A stretch of DNA of 53,693 nt from an uncultured Oscillospiraceae bacterium (GCA_934597165.1 CAKTQP010000009.1:1-53693); one strand, 5' to 3'. Shown: positions 32,572-40,990, counted from the first letter of the stretch. Translations and numbers: made by a program. The notes: generated by a model from the letters alone, not told the origin.

Positions 32572-32591
32572 TTTTGGAAGTGATTCCAAAA
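32572..32591 (+). promoter_or_regulatory. operator-like palindrome at the array transcription start
   Basis: A perfect inverted repeat, TTTTGGAA-GTGA-TTCCAAAA, starts 3 nt after the -10 box and so covers the expected start site. The position suits a repressor; the regulator is not identifiable. Confidence 0.55.
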
Positions 32592-32654
32592 TAACAAGTT
32601 CTTCTACAAAATCAGGAAACCATTTCACCCATCCCGACAGGAGGTCTGTCCACC

Positions 32655-32924
32655 ATGCCATTTTACAAAAATATCTGGTTCTGGGTCTGCATGGCCTTAG
32701 GTGTCCTGTGGTTTGCGCTCTTCCTACAGGGAAACGGCCTGCTCCTGTCCACAGACGAACCACACACCACCAACTTCTGGATGTTCCTGCTGGCGCTGCT
32801 CTGCCTGCTGGCCATCTACCTGCTCAGCAAGAGAAAGTTGGAAAAGCCGCTCGGGGTGAACACCTTTGTCATCATGACCGTGTTCGTCTATGTGTACCAT
32901 ACGTTTTTCTATCCTGCGCAATAG
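32655..32924 (+). CDS. small membrane protein, array unit 1, unknown function
   Basis: An 89-residue protein with three hydrophobic segments (about 5-25, 40-57 and 68-85). It shares the array pattern: N-terminal KNIWFWV, central TTNFWMFLLALL, then KRKLEKP and a last helix ending in FFYP. The ATG follows a strong AGGAGG site. It is the first of four consecutive paralogues and the most divergent together with unit 2. I recognise no known family. Confidence 0.8.
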   Translation: MPFYKNIWFWVCMALGVLWFALFLQGNGLLLSTDEPHTTNFWMFLLALLCLLAIYLLSKRKLEKPLGVNTFVIMTVFVYVYHTFFYPAQ

Positions 32925-32939
32925 AATGGAGGTGTTTTC

Positions 32940-33200
32940 ATGTTAGAACGCCTGAAAAACATCTGGACTTGGGTCTCCATCGTCCTCCTCATCCTCTACC
33001 TGCTGGCCAACCCAGTCCTATGGGTCTCCGAAGCGCCGCGCACCTCCAATCCCTGGCTCACCCTCTTAGCCCTGGTCTGCCTGGCATTTCAGACCGCCAT
33101 CCAGTGGAAAAAGCTCCGTGAGCCTGTGTGGAGCTGCAACTGGGAGTGGTTTGCTATCATCATCGGCACCTATCTGCTTTTCACTTTTTATCCTGGATAA
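32940..33200 (+). CDS. small membrane protein, array unit 2, unknown function
   Basis: An 86-residue protein with the same plan as unit 1: KNIWTWVSIVLLILYLL as helix 1, TSNPWLTLLALVCLAF as helix 2, KKLREP, then WFAIIIGTYLLFTFYPG as helix 3. It starts 15 nt after the unit 1 stop with TGGAGG before the ATG, so the two are cotranscribed. The linker between helices 1 and 2 (VSEAPRT) aligns with STDEPHT of unit 1. Function unknown. Confidence 0.8.
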   Translation: MLERLKNIWTWVSIVLLILYLLANPVLWVSEAPRTSNPWLTLLALVCLAFQTAIQWKKLREPVWSCNWEWFAIIIGTYLLFTFYPG

Positions 33201-33222
33201 TCTTTCATAAGGAGGGAACAAC

Positions 33223-33495
33223 ATGATACGAAAAGACTGGAAAAGCCCTTGGTACTGGCTATGCGTTGCGTTTATCTGTGTTTGGGGTGTCTTTTTCGCT
33301 CTAGGCTCTGGGCTATCCGCTCGTCCCATCGTCACAAACATTTGGTATATGCTCCTGGCATTGCTTGCGCTCATTCCTGTTCATTTCTCCGGGAAAAAGC
33401 TAGACCCGCCTATTCCGGTTGGCAGTCAAGTGGTTCTGACCATCGGTGTCTACCTCATCTGTACCATCCTGCCCCGCTTTGCCAATCAAAGTTGA
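33223..33495 (+). CDS. small membrane protein, array unit 3, unknown function
   Basis: A 90-residue protein: KDWKSPWYWLCVAFICVWG (helix 1), IVTNIWYMLLALLALIP (helix 2), GKKLDPPIPVG, VVLTIGVYLICTILPRF (helix 3). It is about three-quarters identical to unit 4, with long identical DNA stretches, so the pair results from a recent duplication. AAGGAGGGAACAAC precedes the ATG. Its base composition is visibly richer in A/T than proS next to it. Confidence 0.8.
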   Translation: MIRKDWKSPWYWLCVAFICVWGVFFALGSGLSARPIVTNIWYMLLALLALIPVHFSGKKLDPPIPVGSQVVLTIGVYLICTILPRFANQS

Positions 33496-33563
33496 CCCAA
33501 TCATAGAATCGCTCTATCAATATAGCTGTTCTATATCATTTTGCGTCAGAAAGGAGTCGCTTC

Positions 33564-33833
33564 ATGCGAAAAGACTGGAAAAGCCCTTGGTTTTGGATGA
33601 ACCTTGTGCTGCTCGTTATTTGGGCTACCTTTTATACGTTAGCCTGTGGCCTATACGCCCGTCCTATCGTTACGAATATTTGGTATATGCTTCTAGCACT
33701 TCTCACGCTCATCCCCTCTTATTTCTGCGGGAAAAAGCTAGACCCGCCCATTCCTGTCGGAGGTCAGGTGTTTCTGACCATCGGCGCTTACCTCGTCTGC
33801 ACTTTTTTACCCCGCTTTGTCAACAAGAGCTGA
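33564..33833 (+). CDS. small membrane protein, array unit 4, unknown function
   Basis: An 89-residue protein nearly the same as unit 3: RKDWKSPWFWMNLVLLVIW, ARPIVTNIWYMLLALL, GKKLDPPIPVGG, TIGAYLVCTFLPRF. The ATG has AAAGGAG upstream. No terminator separates it from the proS promoter 20 nt downstream. Substitutions fall mainly inside the helices, while the KDWKSPW, RPIVTNIWYMLLALL and GKKLDPPIPVG segments are fixed, which points to selection on these parts. Confidence 0.8.
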   Translation: MRKDWKSPWFWMNLVLLVIWATFYTLACGLYARPIVTNIWYMLLALLTLIPSYFCGKKLDPPIPVGGQVFLTIGAYLVCTFLPRFVNKS

Positions 33834-33854
33834 GCCAATATTAGACCCCGTTCC

Positions 33855-33884
33855 TTGACAATCTATCACTCTATGCCGTAAAAT
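33855..33884 (+). promoter_or_regulatory. sigma-A promoter of proS
   Basis: TTGACA (33855-33860) and TAAAAT (33879-33884) with an 18-nt spacer lie about 75 nt before proS. The leader is too short for a T-box. Confidence 0.72.
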
Positions 33885-33959
33885 GGGCTGTATGACGATT
33901 CTCATCCCCCAGGGAGGGAGATACGATAGATCACAAAGGAAAAGAGTTGATTGCGCACT

Positions 33960-35402
33960 ATGGCAAAACAGGATAAGAAACAGGTCAAAGAGATCACCTC
34001 CATGGAGGAAAACTTTACCCAATGGTATACGGACATCTGCCTGAAGGCGGAGATGGTGGATTACGCCAGCGTCAAGGGCTTCATGATTATGCGCCCCTAT
34101 GGCTACGCCATCTGGGAAAACATGGTCAACATCATGGACGGTATGTTCAAGAAGACCGGCCACGTGAACGTAGCCATGCCCCTGCTCATCCCCGAAAGCC
34201 TGCTGAAAAAGGAAGGCGAGCTGGTCAACGGCTTCGCTCCCGAAGTGGCTTGGGTCACCTCCGGCGGTTCCGATCCTCTGGAAGAACGGCTGGCCATCCG
34301 CCCCACTTCCGAGACCATGTTCTGTGACCACTGGGCACACGTGCTCCACTCCTGGCGTCAGCTGCCCATGCTGTACAACCAGTGGTGCAGCGTTGTCCGC
34401 TGGGAAAAGACCACCCGCCCCTTCCTCCGCAGCCGTGAATTCTGGTGGCAGGAAGGCCACACCATCCACGAGACCGCGGAAGAAGCCATCGCCGAGACCG
34501 AACAGCAGCTGTACTGCTACGTGGACTTCTGCCGGGACGCTCTGGCCATCCCCGTGGTCACCGGCCGCAAGACCGAGAAGGAAAAGTTCGCCGGCGCCGA
34601 AGCCACCTACACCATCGAAGCCATGATGAAGGACGGCAAGACCCTCCAGTCCGGCACCAGCCACTACTTTGGCGACAAGTTCTCCCGTGCCTATGACGTG
34701 ACCTTCACCGGCCGGGACAACAAGCTGCAGTACCCCCATCAGACCTCTTGGGGCTCCACCACCCGCCTCATCGGCGCCGTCATCATGACTCACGGCGACG
34801 ACAACGGCCTCATCCTGCCCCCGCCCATCGCCCCCATCCAGGTGGTGGTCATCCCGGTGGCACAGCACAAGGAAGGCGTGCTGGACGCCGCTTACGCCCT
34901 GGAAGCCCGCCTGAAGGACATCGGCCTGCGCTGCAAGTGCGACGACTCCGACCAGTCCAACGGCTGGAAGTACGCAGAGTACGAGATGAAGGGTGTGCCC
35001 CTCCGCGTGGAGATCGGCCCCAAGGACATCGAGAAGGAACAGTGCGTCATCGTCCGCCGTGACACTGGCGAGAAGACCTTCGTGCCTCTGGCAGAGCTGG
35101 AAGAGAAGGTGCAAGAGCTGCTGAAGGCACTGCACACCAACCTGTACGAGAGCGCCAAGAAGCGTCTGGAAGAAAACACCTACGCCTGCACCACCGTGGA
35201 AGAAGTCAAGGCCAACATGGAAAAGCGCAAGGGCTTTGCCAAGACCATGTGGTGTGGCAACCTGGCCTGCGAGCTGGCCATGAAGGAACTGGCTGGCGTC
35301 AGCAGCCGCTGCATCCCCTTCGATCAGGAGAAGATCAGCGACGTCTGCCCGGTCTGCGGCAAGCCGGCAAAGCATATGGTTTACTGGGGCGTTGCATACT
35401 AA
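33960..35402 (+). CDS. proS: prolyl-tRNA synthetase, archaeal/eukaryal-like short type
   Basis: A 480-residue class II synthetase. Motif 2 is in FLRSREFWWQEGHT, and the active-site LAIRPTSETMF and HQTSWGSTTRLIGA are typical of the archaeal/eukaryal-like ProRS, which lacks the bacterial INS editing insertion. An anticodon-binding domain (PPPIAPIQVVVIPV) and the C-terminal zinc-type extension with CGNLAC and CPVCGKPAKH, ending in Tyr, complete it. I set the start at the ATG at 33960. The in-frame TTG at 33951 has AAAGGA at better spacing and could be the real start, adding three residues. Confidence 0.95.
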   Translation: MAKQDKKQVKEITSMEENFTQWYTDICLKAEMVDYASVKGFMIMRPYGYAIWENMVNIMDGMFKKTGHVNVAMPLLIPESLLKKEGELVNGFAPEVAWVTSGGSDPLEERLAIRPTSETMFCDHWAHVLHSWRQLPMLYNQWCSVVRWEKTTRPFLRSREFWWQEGHTIHETAEEAIAETEQQLYCYVDFCRDALAIPVVTGRKTEKEKFAGAEATYTIEAMMKDGKTLQSGTSHYFGDKFSRAYDVTFTGRDNKLQYPHQTSWGSTTRLIGAVIMTHGDDNGLILPPPIAPIQVVVIPVAQHKEGVLDAAYALEARLKDIGLRCKCDDSDQSNGWKYAEYEMKGVPLRVEIGPKDIEKEQCVIVRRDTGEKTFVPLAELEEKVQELLKALHTNLYESAKKRLEENTYACTTVEEVKANMEKRKGFAKTMWCGNLACELAMKELAGVSSRCIPFDQEKISDVCPVCGKPAKHMVYWGVAY

Positions 35403-35420
35403 TTCACACAATGACACGTT

Positions 35421-35448
35421 CGGGCGGTCTGTACAGACCGCCCGTTTT
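35421..35448 (+). terminator. terminator after proS
   Basis: A perfectly self-complementary 24-nt sequence (CGGGCGGTCTG-TA-CAGACCGCCCG) followed by TTTT, 18 nt after the proS stop. Confidence 0.85.
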
Positions 35449-35468
35449 CGTTAAAAGGAGGCTTTCCC

Positions 35469-36398
35469 ATGGGCATCACAGAACGGATGCAGAGCAGAAC
35501 CCCCATGCTGATGGAAGCAGCGTTGGGCGAACGTCTCAAAAGTGAATACCACCTAGTGCCTGATGAGCAGGTTGCATTAGCCGGTATCCTCTATCAGCCC
35601 GGCGGCCGTGAGGCACTAAAACGTCTCTGGCAAGCGTACATCGACATCGCCGCCGCCCACCACCTCCCCATCCTGCTCACCACTCCCACCCGCCGCGTCA
35701 ACCGGGAACGGGCGGAGCACTTTCCCCACCGAAACACGGTGATTTCCGACCACGTGGCGTTGCTGCGGGAGCTGCAAAAAGATGGGTCCGGGGAAGTGTA
35801 CATCGGTGGCCTGATGGGCTGTCGCGGAGATGCTTACACGGGAAAAGGTTGTCTTTCCACGGAAGAATCCTTGAAATTTCACCGCTGGCAGGCGGAACAG
35901 TTCCGAAACAGCCCAGTGGATTTCCTCATGGCCGGCATCCTGCCCACCCTGCCGGAGGCCATGGGACTGGCGCAGGCCATGTACGAGACCGGTTTCCCCT
36001 ACCTCATCAGCTTCACCATTCAAAAGGATGGCTGCCTCATCGACGGAACCACCATTTCTGACGCCATCGAGACCATTGAACAATTTGTAAGCCGTCCACC
36101 CCTGGGCTACATGACCAACTGCGTCCACCCGTCCATTTTGGCCCAGGCACTGGCGCAGCCCTGCAATCAAACAGCAACTGTCAGAGACCGGTTCCTAGGC
36201 ATCCAGGCCAACACGGTGGCGGACAGCTACGTGAACTTGGAACGGGGCGTCAACCTGAAGCCCACCGGCCCCAAAGGGCTGGCGCGGGAGATGATGCGCC
36301 TGCGGGAACGGTACGGTCTCTCTCTGTTTGGCGGTTGCTGCGGCACTGACGGGCGTTATCTGGAGGCCATGGCGCAGGGGTTAGATGGAGCCATCTGA
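35469..36398 (+). CDS. homocysteine S-methyltransferase family protein
   Basis: A 309-residue single-domain protein of the zinc/thiol methyltransferase barrel family (homocysteine or betaine-type methyltransferases and the MetH N-terminal domain). The zinc ligands are in place: a Cys in MTNCVHPSILAQAL and the Cys pair in LFGGCCGTDGRYLEAMA. It lacks the cobalamin modules of MetH. The methyl donor is not clear from sequence; S-methylmethionine or a methylated amine is usual in stand-alone members. AAAAGGAGG lies before the ATG. It lies between two terminators and may use read-through from proS or an unseen promoter. Confidence 0.87.
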   Translation: MGITERMQSRTPMLMEAALGERLKSEYHLVPDEQVALAGILYQPGGREALKRLWQAYIDIAAAHHLPILLTTPTRRVNRERAEHFPHRNTVISDHVALLRELQKDGSGEVYIGGLMGCRGDAYTGKGCLSTEESLKFHRWQAEQFRNSPVDFLMAGILPTLPEAMGLAQAMYETGFPYLISFTIQKDGCLIDGTTISDAIETIEQFVSRPPLGYMTNCVHPSILAQALAQPCNQTATVRDRFLGIQANTVADSYVNLERGVNLKPTGPKGLAREMMRLRERYGLSLFGGCCGTDGRYLEAMAQGLDGAI

Positions 36399-36409
36399 AA
36401 ACGCAGAAA

Positions 36410-36436
36410 AGCGGTCGTTCTCTTGGAACGACCGCT
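36410..36436 (+). terminator. bidirectional terminator
   Basis: A perfect 11-bp stem (AGCGGTCGTTC and complement), 5-nt loop, CTTTT on the plus strand and TTTTC on the minus strand, between the convergent methyltransferase gene and secG. Confidence 0.88.
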
Positions 36437-36470
36437 CTTTTGCGATACAAATCATGTGTTCAGTTTGTCC

Positions 36471-36707
36471 TCAGATCAGGTTCAGGACCAGAACTGCTGC
36501 CATGAAGATGAAGGAGACCCACTTGGTGATGCGCGCGAGCTTTGCGTCCCAGGTGTTCTTCTTGTGGTTGGACAGGAAGGTGTCGCTGCCGCCGCTGAGG
36601 GCGCCCGCCACGCCGGAATTCTTGCCGGACTGGAGCAGGACCACGCAGATGAGGAACAGGCAGGCGATGAAGATGATGATGGTCAGAACCAGTTGTGCAG
36701 TAGACAT
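36471..36707 (-). CDS. secG: preprotein translocase subunit SecG
   Basis: A 78-residue protein with two membrane helices (QLVLTIIIFIACLFLICVVLLQ and WVSFIFMAAVLVLNLI) around the conserved SGKNSGVAGALSGGSDTFLS loop. It is the accessory subunit of the SecYEG channel. The ATG at 36707 has GAAAGGA upstream; the longer frame is not needed. It is monocistronic. Confidence 0.95.
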   Translation of the reverse strand: MSTAQLVLTIIIFIACLFLICVVLLQSGKNSGVAGALSGGSDTFLSNHKKNTWDAKLARITKWVSFIFMAAVLVLNLI

Positions 36708-36782
36708 AGGTCGATACTTCCTTTCGAGCATTTCAAAAACCGTTCCGGTAGAGGAAACGTCATACATTCAGATACATTCATG

Positions 36783-36811
36783 ATTTTAACACAACCGTGT
36801 GAAAAACGCAA
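36783..36811 (-). promoter_or_regulatory. sigma-A promoter of secG
   Basis: On the minus strand TTGCGT (36806-36811), a 17-nt spacer and TAAAAT (36783-36788), 76 nt before the start codon. Confidence 0.72.
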
Positions 36812-36864
36812 GGGGATTTTTCCAGCCTCACCGGTAAATTTGCAGCTTCTGCCGCCCATCCACC

Positions 36865-36893
36865 TTGTATTCCACAGGAATATTTGGTATAAT
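36865..36893 (+). promoter_or_regulatory. sigma-A promoter of the gdpP-rplI-dnaB-tilS-hpt-ftsH series
   Basis: TTGTAT (36865-36870), a 17-nt spacer and a perfect TATAAT (36888-36893), 54 nt before gdpP and divergent from the secG promoter. Confidence 0.82.
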
Positions 36894-36946
36894 AAAAAAT
36901 CAAAATGTCACATTATCCCTTTGATTTTTAAGGTAGGATTTTCGCT

Positions 36947-38944
36947 ATGAATCAACTGCTAAATCGGTTGCCAGAAGCTCAGACCAAGCTGTTTTTCGGC
37001 GTCCTCATCCTCTTCGCCGCCATCACAGTCTACTTCTCCCCCCTGCTGGCTGCCATCGAAATTCTCATCACGGCGCTCCTGCTGGTCTACCACCTGCTCA
37101 CCCGCCGTTCCCGAGAACAGAAAGTAACCGGTTTCATCGACACCCTCAGCCGGAACATCACCCAAGCCGGCAAGGACACCATGACCAACTCCCCCTTCCC
37201 CATGGTCATCTTCCGACCGGAAAACGGGGAGGTCATCTGGAGCAACGACCGGTTCCTGGACCTGTGCAGCGACCGGGACCACATCTTCGACACCCACATC
37301 ACCACGGCAGTGCCCAAGTTCTCCGCCCAGTGGCTCTTTGACGGAAAGACACAGTGCCCGGACGAGTACGTCATCCAGGGACGGCGCTATCAGGTCTTCG
37401 GCCAGTTGGTCAGCGTGGGCAGCGAAGAGCACCCCAGCTATGTGGCCACCACCTACTGGCTGGACGTGACCGACTTCAGCAACATCCGGGATCGCTACTA
37501 CGCCACCCGTCCGGTGGTCTCCATCATCACCATCGACAACTACGAGGAGCTCATCCGCAACTCCACCGACAGCCGCCGGGCAAAAGTCCGCACCGGCATC
37601 GAACGGGAGATCTCCAAGTGGATCGCTCCCACCAACGGTCTCGTCTGCCGGTACGACCGAGACCGCTACCTGTTCATCTTTGAAGAACAGCACCTGGCCG
37701 CCTATCGTCAGAGCAAATTCGCTCTGCTGGAGGCCGTGCAGAAGATCACCGGCCCCTACGGCCTCACCGCCACCCTCTCCATCGGCATCGGCGTGGGGAG
37801 CACCTTTGAAGAGATGTTCCAGTTCGCCACCCTGGCACTGGAAATGGCGCTCAGCCGCGGCGGCGACCAGGTGGTCATCAAGAATCCGGAGACTTTTGAA
37901 TTCTACGGCGGCCGCTCCAAGGAGACAGAACGACGCACCAAGGTCAAGAGCCGGGTCATGGCCAGCGCCCTGGACAAGCTCATTTCCGCCTCCTCCCAGG
38001 TCATTGTCATGGGACACAAATTCTCCGACCTGGACTCGGTGGGCGCTGCCGCTGGCATCTGCGCCATCTCCCGCGCCCGGAACATCCCCGCCTATATCGT
38101 CCGGGAGGACACCCCTGTCCCCGGCACCATTATGATGAAGCGCCTGGCCGCTCTGCCGGAGTACACCGGTGTGTTCCTGACCAAATCGGAAGCAGAGGCG
38201 AAATTGGACTCCCGCACCCTGGTAGTGGTAGTGGACACCAACCGCCCCGATCAGGTGGTCTGCACCAACCTGCTCAACGCCGCCCGACGCATCGCGGTCA
38301 TCGACCACCACCGCCGTGCGGTGGATTATATCGCCAACGCGGCGCTGAATTACCACGAACCCTACGCCTCCTCCGCAGCTGAGCTGACGGCGGAGCTGAT
38401 GCAGTATATCATCGAACCCACCGACCTGCTCCGCACCGAAGCGGAAGCGCTGCTGGCGGGCATCGTGCTGGACACCAAAAACTTCACCCTGCGCACCGGC
38501 GGACGCACCTTCGAGGCCGCCGCCTTCCTCCGCCGCTGCGGCGGGGACACCAGTGAAGTCCACAAGCTGTTCCAGAACAACCTGACCGATATGGTCCACA
38601 AATTCGAGATCATCAAAAACGCCACCCTCTGCCACGACTGCGTGGTCGTGGCCGCCTCCAACCTGCCGGTGAACCGCATCATTGCCGCACAGGCGGCAGA
38701 CGAGCTCATCAACGTCCAGGGCATCAAAGCCTCCTTTGTCCTCTTCCCGGAAGAGGATAAAGTGGTCATCTCTGGCCGCAGCGGCAGCGACATCAACGTG
38801 CAAGGCATCCTGGAGACCCTGGGCGGCGGCGGCAACGGCGCGGCAGCTGGCGCACAGCTGTCGGATACCACGGTGGAGGCCGCGTACACCCGTTTGATGG
38901 TCGCCATTGACGATTACTTCAGCGACGAGCCGGAGACCACCTGA
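36947..38944 (+). CDS. gdpP: c-di-AMP phosphodiesterase GdpP (DHH-DHHA1 family)
   Basis: A 665-residue membrane protein. Two N-terminal helices (about 14-50) are followed by a PAS-like domain (about 75-170), a degenerate GGDEF-like domain (about 175-305) and the DHH-DHHA1 phosphodiesterase. Catalytic metal motifs are VMGHKFSDLDSVGAAAG, VVVDTNRP and AVIDHHRRAVD, and the DHHA1 glycine-rich end is GGGGNGAAAGAQL. GdpP degrades cyclic di-AMP and so affects turgor, potassium transport and beta-lactam tolerance. It leads the operon with rplI, the common Firmicutes arrangement. Confidence 0.95.
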   Translation: MNQLLNRLPEAQTKLFFGVLILFAAITVYFSPLLAAIEILITALLLVYHLLTRRSREQKVTGFIDTLSRNITQAGKDTMTNSPFPMVIFRPENGEVIWSNDRFLDLCSDRDHIFDTHITTAVPKFSAQWLFDGKTQCPDEYVIQGRRYQVFGQLVSVGSEEHPSYVATTYWLDVTDFSNIRDRYYATRPVVSIITIDNYEELIRNSTDSRRAKVRTGIEREISKWIAPTNGLVCRYDRDRYLFIFEEQHLAAYRQSKFALLEAVQKITGPYGLTATLSIGIGVGSTFEEMFQFATLALEMALSRGGDQVVIKNPETFEFYGGRSKETERRTKVKSRVMASALDKLISASSQVIVMGHKFSDLDSVGAAAGICAISRARNIPAYIVREDTPVPGTIMMKRLAALPEYTGVFLTKSEAEAKLDSRTLVVVVDTNRPDQVVCTNLLNAARRIAVIDHHRRAVDYIANAALNYHEPYASSAAELTAELMQYIIEPTDLLRTEAEALLAGIVLDTKNFTLRTGGRTFEAAAFLRRCGGDTSEVHKLFQNNLTDMVHKFEIIKNATLCHDCVVVAASNLPVNRIIAAQAADELINVQGIKASFVLFPEEDKVVISGRSGSDINVQGILETLGGGGNGAAAGAQLSDTTVEAAYTRLMVAIDDYFSDEPETT

Positions 38945-39015
38945 CTTGACGCTGTTGCAAATACCCTTGGGAGCACCCCTCCCAACACTACATCTCTTAA
39001 CAGGAGGTATTCATC

Positions 39016-39459
39016 ATGAAAGTTATCTTACAGGAAGACGTAAAGGGCAAGGGCAAGAAAGGCCAGTTGATCGATGTTTCTGACGGCTACGCCCGGAATT
39101 TCCTGCTGCCGAAGAAGCTGGCGGTCACCGCCACTGCGGACAACATCAACACCCAGAAACTGATGGACAAGGCACGCCGGGAACGGGAAGCCGCGGAAAA
39201 GGAAGCCGCTATGGAGCTGTCCAAGAAGCTGAAGGACTGCCCGGTCATCGTCACCGCCAAGGCTGGCGCCGGCGAAAAGCTGTTCGGCAGCGTCACCACC
39301 AAGGAGATCTCCGACGCCATCAAGGAACAGTATGGCTTCGACATTGCCAAGACCAAGCTGGTCAGCGAGCCCATCAAGGCATTTGGCACCTATGACGTCA
39401 AGTGCAAGCTGGGTTACGAGATCACCGGCGTGGTCAAAGTCACCGTCAAAGAAGGTTAA
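39016..39459 (+). CDS. rplI: 50S ribosomal protein bL9
   Basis: A 147-residue protein. The N-terminal rRNA-binding domain (KVILQEDVKGKGKKGQLIDVSDGYARNFLLP, of which GKKGQ and DGYARNFLLP are signatures), a long connecting helix and a C-terminal domain ending in VKVTV give the full bL9 length. AGGAGG precedes the ATG. It lies 71 nt after gdpP and is followed by an unusually structured spacer before dnaB. Confidence 0.97.
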   Translation: MKVILQEDVKGKGKKGQLIDVSDGYARNFLLPKKLAVTATADNINTQKLMDKARREREAAEKEAAMELSKKLKDCPVIVTAKAGAGEKLFGSVTTKEISDAIKEQYGFDIAKTKLVSEPIKAFGTYDVKCKLGYEITGVVKVTVKEG

Positions 39460-39466
39460 AAATCCC

Positions 39467-39509
39467 CCCTGCCGCCTGGCAGGGATACTCTGGCAGGGTC
39501 TCCCCTGCC
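39467..39509 (+). promoter_or_regulatory. mutually exclusive hairpins after rplI
   Basis: Four 7-nt arms lie in a row: CCCTGCC (39467), GGCAGGG (39478), GGCAGGG (39492) and CCCTGCC (39503). Two local hairpins can form, or arm 1 can pair with arm 3 and arm 2 with arm 4. No T-run follows. Confidence 0.6.
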
Positions 39510-39515
39510 CCACCT

Positions 39516-39575
39516 CATAGGCCGCGGCGTCTCTTCCGGTCCGCGCAGCAGACCATCGGACGCCTGCGGCCTATG
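39516..39575 (+). promoter_or_regulatory. long stable hairpin in the rplI-dnaB spacer
   Basis: CATAGGCCGCGGCGTC (39516-39531) pairs with GACGCC-T-GCGGCCTATG (39559-39575): 16 pairs with one bulged T. The inner loop can form a further GGTC/GACC stem. It lies 68 nt before the dnaB start. Confidence 0.65.
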
Positions 39576-39643
39576 TGCCGTTCCTTGCGCTCTGTTGCCG
39601 GGGCGCGTCCGATCCCTTTAGAAGTTAGAAGCAGGTGAACCCC

Positions 39644-40987
39644 ATGGAGGAAGAACTTCTCTACCGACAGCCTCCCCATTCACTGGAGGCAGAATACTCT
39701 GTATTGGGCAGTATGCTCATCGACAGTCACTGCATCCCCCAGGTCATTGAGGCGCTGAAGGCAGAGGACTTCTACCAGGAGCAGAATCAAGCCCTTTTCC
39801 GCACCATCCACACCATGTTCAGCCACGCCAAGGTCATCGACCCGGTGACGGTGCTGGAACAGATGCGGCTGGAGAGCGACCTGGACGAGGCCACCTCTCG
39901 GAACTACGTGCTGCAGCTGGTGGACGTGACCCCCACGGCGGCCAATGTGAAGGAGTACATTGAAATTGTCCGAGACCGCTCCCTCATGCGCAAGGTCGCC
40001 CAGACCATGGACGACGTTCTGGGGATGATCCAGCGGAAGGAAGGCTCCGGCCAGGAGATTTTGGAGGCAGCGGAACAGCGCATCTATGCCATCCGACAGG
40101 GACGTGCCGCTCAAGGGCTCATCCCCATCTCCCAGGTCATCCAGGACGTCTACGGCCGCCTGGAAGAGCTGGCCGCCAACGACGACCACCTGCCCGGCCT
40201 GTCCACCGGCTTGACCGACCTGGACCGAGCCATCTCCGGTCTGAACAACTCCGACCTGATCCTGCTGGCCGCCCGTCCCGGCATGGGCAAGACCTCTATG
40301 GCGCTGAATCTGCTGCTGAACGTGGGGAAATCCTCCGGGAAGAGCGCCGTCTTCTTCTCCTTGGAAATGAGCCGGGAACAGCTGGCCATGCGCCTGCTGT
40401 CCAACGAGGCATTCATCGACAACAAAAAGCTCACCACCGGCAACCTGGACGATGAGGACTGGGGCAAGATCGCCCTGGCCTGCGCCGCCCTGAACCAGAC
40501 CAACATTTTGATCGACGACAACCCCATGCTGACGGTGGCGGATATGCTGGCCAAGTGCCGACGGGTGGAAAACCTGGGGCTGATCTGCATCGACTACCTC
40601 CAGCTCATGCAGTCCTCCGGCGGCAAGAGCTATGCCGGCGAGAACCGCCAGCAGGCGGTCAGTGACATCTCCCGTTCGTTGAAGATCATGGCCAAAGAGC
40701 TGAATGTCCCCGTGCTCTGCCTGAGCCAGCTCTCCCGTGCTAACGAGTCCCGTTCAGATAAGCGCCCTATGCTGTCCGACCTGCGTGAATCGGGCGCCAT
40801 CGAACAGGATGCGGATATTGTCATGTTCCTCTACCGGGACGACTATTATAATCCTGAGAGCGAGTACCGCAACCAGGCCGAGTGCATCATCGCCAAAAAC
40901 CGCCACGGCGAGACCGGCAAGGTCATGCTCCAGTGGCTGCCCGAGTTCACCACCTTCTCCGGTCTGGACTGGCAGCATCAGGAGTAA
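39644..40987 (+). CDS. dnaB: replicative DNA helicase DnaB
   Basis: A 447-residue hexameric helicase. The N-terminal primase-interacting domain (PHSLEAEYSVLGSMLID) is followed by the RecA-like core: Walker A in AARPGMGKTSMALN, FFSLEMSREQLAMRLLS, Walker B in LGLICIDYLQLM, and the C-terminal LRESGAIEQDADIVMFLYRD. No intein is present. The start was set at the ATG at 39644, 8 nt after AGGTGA; the GTG three codons earlier overlaps that site. The rplI-dnaB pairing is conserved in bacteria. Confidence 0.97.
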   Translation: MEEELLYRQPPHSLEAEYSVLGSMLIDSHCIPQVIEALKAEDFYQEQNQALFRTIHTMFSHAKVIDPVTVLEQMRLESDLDEATSRNYVLQLVDVTPTAANVKEYIEIVRDRSLMRKVAQTMDDVLGMIQRKEGSGQEILEAAEQRIYAIRQGRAAQGLIPISQVIQDVYGRLEELAANDDHLPGLSTGLTDLDRAISGLNNSDLILLAARPGMGKTSMALNLLLNVGKSSGKSAVFFSLEMSREQLAMRLLSNEAFIDNKKLTTGNLDDEDWGKIALACAALNQTNILIDDNPMLTVADMLAKCRRVENLGLICIDYLQLMQSSGGKSYAGENRQQAVSDISRSLKIMAKELNVPVLCLSQLSRANESRSDKRPMLSDLRESGAIEQDADIVMFLYRDDYYNPESEYRNQAECIIAKNRHGETGKVMLQWLPEFTTFSGLDWQHQE

Positions 40988-40990
40988 GCC

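Noticed and set aside
33492..33520. Internal promoter TTGACC-17-TATCAA between array units 3 and 4
   Set aside because: The -10 is poor and the -35 overlaps the stop codon of unit 3; the match may be chance.
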